A stretch of 18,620 nucleotides of DNA from JBICIG01 sp043101605 (GTDB taxonomy: Bacteria; Planctomycetota; Phycisphaerae; Phycisphaerales; UBA1924): the NCBI GenBank assembly GCA_043101605.1, contig JBICIG010000085.1, positions 1 through 18,620 of the forward strand, in the 5' to 3' direction. The notes under the pieces are model-generated. The model had not been told where the DNA came from. It saw only the letters and a program-made list of their open reading frames with translations, and ran no database searches. This document shows, piece after piece, positions 1-6,834 of the stretch. Every line of letters begins with the position of its first letter. The first letter of the stretch is position 1. The position numbers and the translations under genes were made by a program.

Positions 1-43
1 GTGGAGAAACTGCAAGGGAAGAAAGAGGAGTAGAAGCAGTAGC

Positions 44-62
44 CACGGGCGGGACGCCCGTG
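44..62. repeat. Hairpin 1: CACGGGCG palindrome
   Basis: CACGGGCG (44-51) pairs perfectly with CGCCCGTG (55-62) around a 3-nt loop. It is followed by CCAC. Short palindromes of this CACGGGCG...CGCCCGTGCCAC type recur between genes in planctomycete genomes as far as I recall; only the pairing itself is visible here. Confidence 0.7.
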
Positions 63-128
63 CCACGAGGGTGGGTAGGGATTGGGGTGCCGCCGCCCAT
101 CTGCGGAGAGGTGGGCGCCGCGGGGCGG

Positions 129-175
129 TTACTGCGGAGCACCGTCTGCAGCTTCGCTGACAGACGGTGGCACCC
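129..175. repeat. 47-bp hairpin repeat, copy A
   Basis: The unit opens with TTACTGCGGAG (129-139) and ends with GCACCC (170-175). Between them CACCGTCTG (140-148) pairs with CAGACGGTG (161-169). The stem then continues as CAGC (149-152) with GCTG (156-159), with A160 bulged and a TTC loop, giving 13 base pairs. Copy B at 220-266 has the same length and layout and matches at 41 of 47 positions by my count. Confidence 0.8.
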
Positions 176-178
176 GGC

Positions 179-208
179 CACCGTCCATCCGCGCAGCGGT
201 GGACGGTG
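179..208. repeat. Hairpin 3: CACCGTCCA inverted repeat
   Basis: CACCGTCCA (179-187) pairs with TGGACGGTG (200-208). After a bulged T188 the stem goes on as CCGC (189-192) with GCGG (196-199) around a 3-nt loop. The plan (9 + 4 pairs, one bulge, 3-nt loop) is that of copy A, although the stem sequence differs. GTCCATCCGC (183-192) can pair instead with GCGGATGGAC (208-217), so two alternative folds exist. Confidence 0.75.
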
Positions 209-219
209 CGGATGGACGA

Positions 220-266
220 TTACTGCGGAGTACCGTCTGCTGCTTTGCTAGCAGATGGTGGCACCC
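220..266. repeat. 47-bp hairpin repeat, copy B
   Basis: The unit begins TTACTGCGGAG and ends GCACCC exactly as copy A does, 91 bp further on. TACCGTCTGCT (231-241) pairs with AGCAGATGGTG (250-260) with two G-T wobbles. Two further pairs (GC 242-243 with GC 247-248) enclose a TTT loop, with T249 bulged. The differences from copy A lie mostly in or next to the loop, and the stem remains pairable. Confidence 0.8.
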
Positions 267-294
267 TTTCAACGAGCCAAGACCTCATCCGGCC

Positions 295-1491
295 TCACAC
301 CATCTCCACCGCCATCGCCACGGCGTTGCCGCCGCCGAGGCAGAGGGCGACGACGCCCTTCTTGCCGCCGGTGCGCTCGAGTTGGTGCAGAAGCGTCACG
401 AGGCAACGGGCGCCGGAGGCGCCGATGGGGTGACCCAGGGCGACGCCGCCGCCGGCGATGTTGAGCTTGTCCTCGCTGATGCCCAGTTCCTTGATGTCGG
501 CGAGGACCTGGGCGGCGAAGGCTTCGTTGAGCTCGTAGAGATCGACCTCGTCCTTGGACCAGCCGACCTTGTCGAGCAGGCCCGAGATGCCGCCGATGGG
601 CGCGGCGAAGATGTCCTTCGGATCGACGCCGTGGGTGTGGTAGCCGACGATCTTGGCGATCGGGGCGACGCCGAGTTCCTCGGCCTTGGTGCTGGACATC
701 ACGGCCACGGCGGCGGCGCCGTCTGAGATCTGGCTGGCGTTGCCGGCGGTCACCGTGCCGTCCTTGGTGAACGCGGGGCGGAGCTTGGCGAGGGCGTCGG
801 CGGTGGACTCGGGGCGGATGCCCTCGTCGGCGCTGACGCCGCCCTCGGGCCCGGGCACCTTGCGATTGCCGACCTGCTCGCCGGTGAGGGGGACGATCTC
901 GTTCTTGAACCATCCCTCGGCGGTGGCCTTGGCGGCGCGCTGGTGGGATTGGGCGCCGAAGCGGTCCTGCTCCTCGCGTGAGATGCCGAACTTCTCGGCG
1001 ATGTGCTCGGCGGCGTTGCCCATGGGCCAACACTCGAAGGCGCAGGTGAGCCCGTCGAACTGCATGTGGTCGATGAGCTGGGCGTTGCCGAACTTGATGC
1101 CGGCGCGGGCGTGGGCCATGTGGGGGGCGGCGGTCATGTTCTCCATGCCGCCGGCGATGACGGTGTGGTTGTCGCCGGCCTTGATGGACTGGGCGGCCAT
1201 CATGACGGCTTCGAGGCCCGAGCCGCAGACCTTGTTGATGGTCTTGGCGCTGAGGGTGGTGGGCAGGCCGGCCTTGAGCCCGGCCTGGCGGGCGGGGTTC
1301 TGCCCGAGCGAGGCCTGGAGGACGCAGCCCATAACGCACTCGTCGATGTGGTCCTTGATGGCGGGGACCTCGTTGAGCAGGGCCTGGATGGCGTAGGCGC
1401 CGAGCTGCGGGGCCGGGGTGCCGCTGAGCCCGCCGAAGAACTTGCCGATGGGGGTGCGCTTGGCGGCGACGATGACGGGCTGAGCGGACAT
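295..1491 (-). CDS. Acetyl-CoA C-acetyltransferase (thiolase family)
   Basis: This 398-residue protein has the full length of a thiolase, the enzyme that condenses two acetyl-CoA to acetoacetyl-CoA or cleaves 3-ketoacyl-CoA. The nucleophilic cysteine is C89 in INKVCGSGLEAVMMA. The NEAFA block is at 322-326, the GGGVALGHPIGASGAR block with catalytic H354 at 347-362, and the second catalytic cysteine C384 lies in CLGGGNA. No signal peptide is visible, so it is probably cytosolic. The ATG is preceded by a good ribosome binding site (GGAGGT, 1499-1504 on the opposite strand, 7-nt spacing). The gene stands alone, divergent from a secreted-protein gene. Direction (fatty-acid degradation or acetoacetyl-CoA synthesis) cannot be told, because no dehydrogenase, hydratase or polyhydroxyalkanoate gene is adjacent. 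Confidence 0.95.
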   Translation of the reverse strand: MSAQPVIVAAKRTPIGKFFGGLSGTPAPQLGAYAIQALLNEVPAIKDHIDECVMGCVLQASLGQNPARQAGLKAGLPTTLSAKTINKVCGSGLEAVMMAAQSIKAGDNHTVIAGGMENMTAAPHMAHARAGIKFGNAQLIDHMQFDGLTCAFECWPMGNAAEHIAEKFGISREEQDRFGAQSHQRAAKATAEGWFKNEIVPLTGEQVGNRKVPGPEGGVSADEGIRPESTADALAKLRPAFTKDGTVTAGNASQISDGAAAVAVMSSTKAEELGVAPIAKIVGYHTHGVDPKDIFAAPIGGISGLLDKVGWSKDEVDLYELNEAFAAQVLADIKELGISEDKLNIAGGGVALGHPIGASGARCLVTLLHQLERTGGKKGVVALCLGGGNAVAMAVEMV

Positions 1492-1831
1492 GGGTCGTAC
1501 CTCCGTGGTCGGCTTGGCGGAGCTCGGCGGGGCCGGGCCGGATGTGGATTCGGGGGGAGACTGAGGCCTCCGCGGGACTTTAGGCCCGTGCGGCGTGGGC
1601 GGGCCCGGGGAGCGGCCTTGGCTTGGCCCTGTCGGGGGTTTGCGGAGGAGGTTGGGGGAACCCAGTTTGACTGGTCGTCAGGGCACGCGCAGACGGACCC
1701 GGAAGGGGCCGCCGGGGTGTCGGAACGGTCGCCGCGCGATCGAAGTCGTGGCATCTCTCCGGTGCGGACACGGAATTCATGCCGCTCGGAAAGGGGCGGC
1801 TCGAGACAAGCCCCTGACATGGAGAGAAGAG
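1492..1831. other. Divergent intergenic region between the thiolase and PEP-CTERM-like genes
   Basis: These 340 bases hold no credible gene. They must carry the start signals for both flanking genes, but none is strong. A TAAAGT hexamer on the minus strand (1582 to 1577) could be a -10 element for the thiolase gene. TTGACT at 1667-1672 could be a plus-strand -35 element, but no good -10 follows at 16-18 bp. TGAC (1668-1671) and GTCA (1677-1680) form a short inverted repeat around it. Confidence 0.4.
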
Positions 1832-2566
1832 ATGAAGCTGAAGATGATGGCTGCGGGTGTCGCTCTGGCGGCCGGTCTGGCGACGACGGCGACGGCCGAC
1901 GAGTTCTTCTGGGAGTGGAATGTCGGCGACACGGGCGTGAACAACAACGGCGGTGCGATCGAGTACATCAAGGCGCTGTACAACGAGGACAACCACCGCT
2001 TCGTGTGGGATGTGACCTTCTCGAATCAGATCACCGAGGGGTACACGCTGGCGGTGAGCCCGGGCCCGAACCCCAAGGGCATCTCTGGTGAGTTGGCGCT
2101 GATCTACTTCGACGCGAGCGGCGTCTCGCCGATCGTCTCGGTGTACGGGTACAACGGCGTGAACGCGCTGACCTCGTACAAGGACGGGCAGCCGCAGAGC
2201 GGCGACCAGACCCCCGACCGCGTGGCGACCTCGATCGTGGACTTCCCGTTCGTGAACGAGGCGACGGTGACGGACTTCGACGGGAAGCGGCGGCTGCGCC
2301 TCGCGCTCAACGCGTCGGTCGTGCAGAATCACATCCCGCCGATGAACCCCGGCGACTGGACCGGGCTCGCGTTCGGCGACCAGATCGGCGTGTGGTTCCA
2401 CCCGGTCAAGAACCTGAGCACCACCTACGGGCAGGACGGATTCCTGGCCTCGTGGAGCGGGAACGACGGGTGGCTCGACGGCAGCGGCTTCCGCACCACC
2501 CCCACGCCCGGCGCCCTGGCGCTCCTCGGGCTGGGCGGGCTGTGCGCGACGCGGCGGAAGCGCTGA
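1832..2566 (+). CDS. Secreted protein with PEP-CTERM-like sorting tail
   Basis: The 244-residue product starts with a clear signal peptide: MKLK, a hydrophobic AAGVALAAGLA core, and a likely cleavage after ATA at residue 22. The C-terminus (224-244) reads PTPG, a hydrophobic LALLGLGGL stretch, then RRKR. This three-part layout matches the PEP-CTERM sorting signal handled by exosortases, with PTPG replacing PEP as is common in planctomycetes. The mature part is rich in aromatic and polar residues, has only one Cys (C238, inside the tail) and resembles no enzyme family I recognise; it may be a surface or matrix protein. ATG 1832 is chosen because GGAG at 1821-1824 sits 7 nt upstream and the signal peptide begins there. 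The frame stays open upstream to 1595, but that part does not look like a protein start. Confidence 0.85.
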   Translation: MKLKMMAAGVALAAGLATTATADEFFWEWNVGDTGVNNNGGAIEYIKALYNEDNHRFVWDVTFSNQITEGYTLAVSPGPNPKGISGELALIYFDASGVSPIVSVYGYNGVNALTSYKDGQPQSGDQTPDRVATSIVDFPFVNEATVTDFDGKRRLRLALNASVVQNHIPPMNPGDWTGLAFGDQIGVWFHPVKNLSTTYGQDGFLASWSGNDGWLDGSGFRTTPTPGALALLGLGGLCATRRKR

Positions 2567-2602
2567 TCGCGGGACCTCTCTGAACTGACTCACACCGTGC
2601 AG

Positions 2603-2634
2603 CAACGCCCCGGGGACGGATCTCCGGGGCGTTG
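2603..2634. terminator. Intrinsic terminator, probably bidirectional
   Basis: CAACGCCCCGG (2603-2613) pairs perfectly over 11 bp with CCGGGGCGTTG (2624-2634) around a 10-nt loop, followed by TCTTGC. It lies between the convergent ends of the secreted-protein gene (2566) and aspS (2666), so it may serve both transcripts. The U-tract is weak on either strand. Confidence 0.8.
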
Positions 2635-2665
2635 TCTTGCGCTGAGATGAGCGGGCACGCGATGG

Positions 2666-4465
2666 TCAGGGTGCGGCGATCGCGGTGCTGCGGACATGCA
2701 GTTCCTGGAGCTGCTTGTCGTCGACCGCGTTGGGGGCCTTGCTCATGAGGTCGGTGCCGGTGTGGGTCTTGGGGAAGGCGATGACATCGCGGATGTTGTC
2801 GGTGCCGCAGAGATGCATGACGATGCGGTCGAGCCCGAAGGCGATGCCGCCGTGTGGCGGCGCGCCGCAGCGGAGGGCGTCGAGGAGGAAGCTGAACTTG
2901 CCCGAGGCTTCCTCGCGGGACATGCCCAGGAGATCGAAGACCTTCTGCTGGATGTCCTGGCGGTGGATACGGATGGAGCCGCCGCCGATCTCCGAGCCGT
3001 TGAGGACCATGTCGTAGCCGTTGGAGACGATTGATTCGATCTCGTCGGGGTTGGAGGGGTCGGCGGCGAGGAATCGCTCGGTCTCGGCTTCGCTCGGAGC
3101 GGTGAAGGGGTGGTGGAGCGCGTAGTAGCGGTTCTCGGCCGGGTCGTGCTCGAACATCGGGAAGTCGACGACCCAGAGGAAGTTCCATGCACCTTCGGGG
3201 ACGAGGTCCATATCCCGGGCGACCTTGATGCGGAGTTCGCCGAGGGCCTTGGTGCAGACCGACGAGGTGTCGGCGCCGAAGAGGATGGTGTCGCCGGGCT
3301 TGGCGCCCAGGCGCTCGCGGAGTTCGGCGTCGATGGGCTCGAGGAAGCGAGCGATGCCCGTGTCGAGCCCGGACTCGGCGACCTTGCAGACGGGGACGCC
3401 GCCGGCGCCGAAGTCCTTGACGAACTCGGTGTACTTGTCGGTCATCTTGCGGGTGAGCTTGTCGGCCCCGCCGGGCACGCGGATCGCTTTGACGACACCC
3501 TTGGGCTTGGCGAGCGCGTCGGTGAAGACCTTGAAGTCGGTCCTGGAAGCGAGGTCGGAGATGTCGACGAGTTCGAGCCCGAAGCGGGTGTCGGGGCGGT
3601 CCGAGCCGTAGCGGGCCATCGCCTCGGCGTAGGTGATGCGCGGGAACGCGGGGGCCTCGAAACCGGTCATCTCCTTCCAGAGCGTGCGCGCGAAAGATTC
3701 CATGATGTCCAGGACATCCTCGCGATCGACGAAGGACATCTCGAGGTCGATCTGGGTGAACTCGGCCTGGCGGTCGGCGCGAGGGTCCTCGTCGCGGAAG
3801 CATCGCGGGATCTGCAGGTAGCGGTCAATGCCCGAGATCATCAGGAGCTGCTTGAAGAGCTGGGGGCTCTGGGGCAGGGCGTACCACTCGCCGGGGCTCA
3901 GTCGCGAGGGGACGAGGAAGTCGCGGGCTCCCTCGGGGGTGGAGCGGCAGAGGTACGGCGTCTCGATCTCGAGGAACCCGTGCTCGTCGAAGAAGTCGCG
4001 GGTGATCTTGGTGATGCGGTGACGGGCGCGGAGGATGCGCTGCATGGAAGGTCGGCGGAGGTCGATGTATCGGTACTCCATGCGGGTCGTCTCGCCGGGC
4101 AGCTCGTCGGCCTGCTCGCTCGGGACGAACGGGAGCTGCTCGACGGTCGAGAGCACCTCGAACTCCTTGACGACGAGTTCGACCTCGCCGGTCGGGAGCT
4201 TCGGGTTGACCGAGGCGCGCGCGCGGACCTCGCCCCGGGCGGCGATGACGGTCTCGATGCGGAGGGCGGCGGCCTGCTCGACGAGGTCGGGCGAAGCGTC
4301 GTCCTTGTCGAAGACGAGTTGGGTCACGCCCTCTCGGTCGCGGACATCGATGAAGACCAGCCCGGAGCCGTGATCCCGGTAGGCGTCGACCCAGCCGTTG
4401 AGGGTGATGGTCTGCCCGATGTGTTCGGGGCGGAGCGCGCCGCAGTGATGCGTTCGCTTGAGCAT
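2666..4465 (-). CDS. aspS: Aspartyl-tRNA synthetase, bacterial type
   Basis: This 599-residue class II synthetase charges tRNA with aspartate. The N-terminal anticodon-binding OB fold covers about 1-110 (TLNGWV...FIDVRDREG). The catalytic core includes YRYIDLRRP (131-139), motif 2 FRDEDPRADRQAEFTQIDLE (223-242) and motif 3 GIAFGLDRIVM (540-550). The insert of the bacterial family lies between (about 290-420), and HHPFTAP is at 451-457. Length is normal. The ATG at 4465 is preceded by GGAGG (4471-4475, minus strand) at 5 nt, and the protein starts MLKRTHHCG like its relatives. His32, in RDHGSG, is the residue type found in non-discriminating enzymes that also charge tRNA-Asn, but this is only suggestive. 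The reading frame stays open upstream of 4465 across the antisense of the SDR gene; that part is not coding. Confidence 0.97.
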   Translation of the reverse strand: MLKRTHHCGALRPEHIGQTITLNGWVDAYRDHGSGLVFIDVRDREGVTQLVFDKDDASPDLVEQAAALRIETVIAARGEVRARASVNPKLPTGEVELVVKEFEVLSTVEQLPFVPSEQADELPGETTRMEYRYIDLRRPSMQRILRARHRITKITRDFFDEHGFLEIETPYLCRSTPEGARDFLVPSRLSPGEWYALPQSPQLFKQLLMISGIDRYLQIPRCFRDEDPRADRQAEFTQIDLEMSFVDREDVLDIMESFARTLWKEMTGFEAPAFPRITYAEAMARYGSDRPDTRFGLELVDISDLASRTDFKVFTDALAKPKGVVKAIRVPGGADKLTRKMTDKYTEFVKDFGAGGVPVCKVAESGLDTGIARFLEPIDAELRERLGAKPGDTILFGADTSSVCTKALGELRIKVARDMDLVPEGAWNFLWVVDFPMFEHDPAENRYYALHHPFTAPSEAETERFLAADPSNPDEIESIVSNGYDMVLNGSEIGGGSIRIHRQDIQQKVFDLLGMSREEASGKFSFLLDALRCGAPPHGGIAFGLDRIVMHLCGTDNIRDVIAFPKTHTGTDLMSKAPNAVDDKQLQELHVRSTAIAAP

Positions 4466-4515
4466 GGAGGCCTCCGTGAGCGGTCTGGATTCGCCCGCGG
4501 CGGGCGACGGGCGGG

Positions 4516-4521
4516 AGTATA
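4516..4521 (-). promoter_or_regulatory. Putative -10 element for aspS
   Basis: The minus strand reads TATACT here, a near-consensus -10 hexamer about 50 nt upstream of the aspS start codon, leaving a leader of about 40 nt that includes the GGAGG site. No convincing -35 hexamer lies 16-18 bp further upstream. Confidence 0.5.
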
Positions 4522-4600
4522 GGGAGCGGGTGTGCGCGGGCCGGTGCTTGGGCGTACCGTCTCTGGAGACCGGGAACGCCCGGGCGTGGGAGTGCGGACG

Positions 4601-5302
4601 ATGCAACACGAACGGGTGGCGATCGTGACGGGGGCGACCTCGGGGATCGGGGAAGCAACGGCGGACCTGCTGGCCGATCGCGGATGGGGGTTGGTGCTGG
4701 CGGCCCGGACCCCTGAGAACCTCGAGCGGACGGTCGAGCGGATCGGGCGGGAGAGTCTGGGGGTGCCGACCGATATCGGCGACCAGCATGAGTGCATCCG
4801 GTTGATCGACCGGGCGGTGGACCATTTCGGGCGGCTGGACGCGCTGGTGTCCAACGCGGGGGTGGCGCCGCTGGCGTCGATCGGCGAAACGACGCCGGCG
4901 ATGATCGACGAGGCGTTCCGGGTGAACGCGATCGGGCCGGCGTACCTGGTCAGCCGGGCGTGGCCGATCTTCATCAAGCAGGGAGCCGGGCGGATCGTGC
5001 ATGTCTCGAGCATGGCGACCGACTCGCCCTTCCCGGGGTTCTTCGCGTACGCGGCTTCGAAGGCGGCGGTAAACCTGATGGCAAAGTCGGCGCACGAGGA
5101 GGGGCACCGCGACGGGATCCGGTCGTGGGCGGTCGCGCCGGGCGCCGTCGAGACCCCCCTGCTGCGATCGCTGTTCAATGAGCAGACCATCCCGAAGCAG
5201 CGGACGCTCTCGCCCGAGACGGTCGCGGAGGTCATCGTCGAATGCCTGGAGGGCAGGCGGGACGGCGCGTCGGGAGAGGTGATCTGGGTGCCGAGCCCGT
5301 AA
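4601..5302 (+). CDS. Short-chain dehydrogenase/reductase (SDR family)
   Basis: This 233-residue protein is a classical SDR, an NAD(P)-dependent oxidoreductase with one Rossmann domain. The dinucleotide site TGATSGIG is at residues 10-17, NAG at 85-87 and the structural N110 at 109-111 (VNA). The catalytic serine is near 136-137 (HVSSM), and YAASK supplies Y150 and K154. The substrate cannot be named; 3-oxoacyl-ACP-reductase-like enzymes look much the same. ATG 4601 has GGGAG at 4588-4592, 8 nt upstream, and places the Rossmann motif at the usual distance from the N-terminus. An in-frame ATG at 4532 would add 23 residues without family resemblance. The gene is divergent from aspS and convergent with the LOG gene. 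TACCGT at 4555-4560 is a possible -10. Confidence 0.92.
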   Translation: MQHERVAIVTGATSGIGEATADLLADRGWGLVLAARTPENLERTVERIGRESLGVPTDIGDQHECIRLIDRAVDHFGRLDALVSNAGVAPLASIGETTPAMIDEAFRVNAIGPAYLVSRAWPIFIKQGAGRIVHVSSMATDSPFPGFFAYAASKAAVNLMAKSAHEEGHRDGIRSWAVAPGAVETPLLRSLFNEQTIPKQRTLSPETVAEVIVECLEGRRDGASGEVIWVPSP

Positions 5303-5322
5303 CGGCGGCAGGGCGCGCTGGG

Positions 5323-5350
5323 CACGGCTTGCCTTGCGGGTCAAACCGTG
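5323..5350. repeat. Hairpin related to the 44-260 array
   Basis: CACGG (5323-5327) pairs with CCGTG (5346-5350), and after a 1x1 mismatch TTG (5329-5331) pairs with CAA (5342-5344). It is flanked by GG before and GCACG after, like the hairpins at the start of the window. The resemblance is loose, so common origin is a guess. Confidence 0.4.
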
Positions 5351-5354
5351 GCAC

Positions 5355-5379
5355 GCTCGCGCTAGGGTCCGGTGCGAGC
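5355..5379. terminator. Possible terminator hairpin between the SDR and LOG genes
   Basis: GCTCGC (5355-5360) pairs with GCGAGC (5374-5379), extended inward by one wobble and one G-C pair, with a 9-nt loop. It sits between two convergent genes. No U-tract follows on either strand, so it may only mark an RNA 3' end. Confidence 0.4.
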
Positions 5380-5399
5380 CACGGGCGAGAATGAACGGG

Positions 5400-5954
5400 C
5401 TAGGGGCGTTCGGCCAGCGCGGCTTCGATGCGGTCGAAGAGTGCGTTGGGGTCGGTCTCGGTGAGCAGGAAGTCGCGCGACTGCTGGCGGAGGTACTCGT
5501 CGGCGACGGCGCGGTCGAGGACTTCGAGGAGTCCGTCGAAGAAGCCGTTGACATTGAGCAGGGCGCAGGGGCCGTCGTGGAGGCGGAGTTGGCGGGCGGT
5601 GAGGGCTTCGAGGAGTTCGTCGAGCGTGCCAAGCCCGCCGGGCAGGGTGATGAAGGCGTCGGTCAGTTCGAACATGACGCGCTTGCGTTCGAGCATGGAG
5701 CCGACCTCGCGCATCTCCTGGACGCCGGGGTGGGCGCGCTCTTTGGACATGAGGAAGGTCGGGATGATGCCCGTGACGAGTCCGCCGGCGTCGAGGCAGC
5801 CCTGGGCGACGGCGCCCATCATGCCGATGCCCCCGCCGCCGTAGACCAGCCTCCACCCGCGGCGGGCGATCTCCCGACCGACCAGTTCGGCGAGCTTGAT
5901 GTATTGCGGGTCTCGTCCGGCCCCGGAGCCGCAGAAGACGCAGACGGCGATCAC
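5400..5954 (-). CDS. LOG-family phosphoribohydrolase (TIGR00730-type Rossmann protein)
   Basis: The 184-residue protein carries the two signature blocks of the LOG family, GGGGIGMMG (39-47) and PGGLGTLDE (105-113), preceded by ERKRVMF. Family members hydrolyse cytokinin riboside 5'-monophosphates or, more generally, nucleoside 5'-monophosphates to the free base and ribose 5-phosphate; the bacterial role is often unclear. Length is typical for the short class. The start is a GTG at 5954, which overlaps the TGA of the upstream phzF-like gene in the sequence GTGA, so translation is probably coupled. This start gives the usual N-terminus (MIAVCVFCGSG). The open frame continues upstream inside the phzF gene, but that part is a shadow. 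It is the last gene of the prpD-phzF-LOG operon. Confidence 0.93.
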   Translation of the reverse strand: MIAVCVFCGSGAGRDPQYIKLAELVGREIARRGWRLVYGGGGIGMMGAVAQGCLDAGGLVTGIIPTFLMSKERAHPGVQEMREVGSMLERKRVMFELTDAFITLPGGLGTLDELLEALTARQLRLHDGPCALLNVNGFFDGLLEVLDRAVADEYLRQQSRDFLLTETDPNALFDRIEAALAERP

Positions 5955-6802
5955 GCGGCGTGCTCCGCTTCGGGCGCAGGAATGCGGATGGTGCCTTCGA
6001 GATAGGTCACGCACGCGCCGGTGAGGTGGACGCGGTCGGCTTCGACCTTGCAGTGGACCTCGCCGCCGCGCTGGCTGACCTGGTGGGCGGTGAGTTCGCT
6101 CTTGCCGAGCCGCTCGGCCCAGTAGGGTGCCATGACGCAATGGGCCGAGCCGGTGACGGGGTCCTCCGGGACGCCGGCGGCGGGGGCGAAGAAGCGACTG
6201 ACGAAGTCGTGCCCGACGCCGGGCGCGGTGCAGATGATGCCCAGGTGCGGGAGGGCCGCGATCGCGGCAAAGTCGGGCTCGATCGCGTGGACATCTTTCT
6301 TGGAGTCGAAGACGGCCATGAGCTTCTCGCCGGCGGCGAAAGCCTCGACGGGCTGTCGGCCCAGGGCCCGGACCAGATCGGTCGTGACCTCGACGGGCTC
6401 GCGGGGCGTCGCGGGGAAGTCCATGCGGTAGCGCCCGGGCTGGCCGCTGGCGAGGTTGCCCGTGGTGAGCTTGTGGACGGTCAGGATGCCGGCGCGTTCG
6501 GTGCTGAAGGAGACCTTATCGCCCCGGAAGCCGAAGTGGTTCATCAGCGCGTGGGCGGCGGCGAGGGTGGCGTGCCCGCAGAGGGCGACCTCGCGTGCGG
6601 GGGTGAACCAGCGGAGGTGGTAGTCGGTGCCGTCGCGCCCGCCCCTCACGACGAACGCCGTCTCTGAGAGGTTGTTCTCCAGGGCGATCGCCTGCATGGC
6701 GCCCGCGTCGAGCCAGAACTCGAGCGGGACGACCGCGGCGGGGTTGCCGTGGAAGGTGCGCGAGGTGAAGGAATCGGCCTGAACGATCGGAGCGGTCGTC
6801 AC
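5951..6802 (-). CDS. PhzF-family isomerase/epimerase-like protein
   Basis: This 283-residue protein belongs to the PhzF family, two similar alpha/beta halves with the active site between them. The N-terminal half has FHGNPAAV (17-24), the catalytic glutamate E47 in NNLSETAF, and LCGHAT (74-79). The C-terminal half has the family block EDPVTGSAH (213-221). In phenazine producers PhzF isomerises trans-2,3-dihydro-3-hydroxyanthranilate. No other phz gene is present, so the substrate here is unknown and the phenazine name should not be taken literally. The start is GTG at 6802 with a strong ribosome binding site (GGGAGGG, 6809-6815 on the minus strand, 6-nt spacing). It lies 32 nt after the prpD-like gene and overlaps the LOG gene by 4 nt. 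Confidence 0.93.
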   Translation of the reverse strand: MTTAPIVQADSFTSRTFHGNPAAVVPLEFWLDAGAMQAIALENNLSETAFVVRGGRDGTDYHLRWFTPAREVALCGHATLAAAHALMNHFGFRGDKVSFSTERAGILTVHKLTTGNLASGQPGRYRMDFPATPREPVEVTTDLVRALGRQPVEAFAAGEKLMAVFDSKKDVHAIEPDFAAIAALPHLGIICTAPGVGHDFVSRFFAPAAGVPEDPVTGSAHCVMAPYWAERLGKSELTAHQVSQRGGEVHCKVEADRVHLTGACVTYLEGTIRIPAPEAEHAA

Positions 6803-6834
6803 GGCGGGCCCTCCCGTGGTGGCGGCGGGGATGA

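Larger units (their letters stand above)
1..294. other. Gene-free region downstream of the thiolase gene, filled with hairpin repeats
   Basis: No credible gene is seen here. The short open frames that cross it are made of repeat sequence and have no family resemblance. The first 40 bases are purine-rich and unremarkable. From 44 to 260 there are four successive inverted repeats, each listed separately. The thiolase gene ends at 295 on the minus strand, so its transcript would run into this array, which could stabilise the 3' end or stop transcription. No U-tract follows the first hairpin such a transcript would meet. Confidence 0.7.

Noticed and set aside
60..251. Short open frames in the hairpin region, considered as a small gene
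   Set aside because: They run through the inverted repeats in several overlapping frames and have no start signal or recognisable product.
4466..4475. Palindrome GGAGGCCTCC just before the aspS start, considered as an operator
   Set aside because: A 10-bp self-complementary word without a loop cannot fold on itself, and the GGAGG half is fully explained as the ribosome binding site.
3110..4522. Plus-strand open frame of about 470 codons opposite aspS
   Set aside because: Antisense shadow of aspS, with repetitive Val/Gly/Glu/Leu composition.
4466..5632. Continuation of the aspS reading frame upstream, which would make a fused protein of about 988 residues
   Set aside because: The extra part is antisense to the SDR gene and beyond, lacks motifs, and aspS has a good ATG and ribosome binding site at 4465.
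5951..6802. Phenazine biosynthesis cluster suggested by the PhzF-like gene
   Set aside because: No other phz gene is present. PhzF-family proteins are widespread in non-producers.
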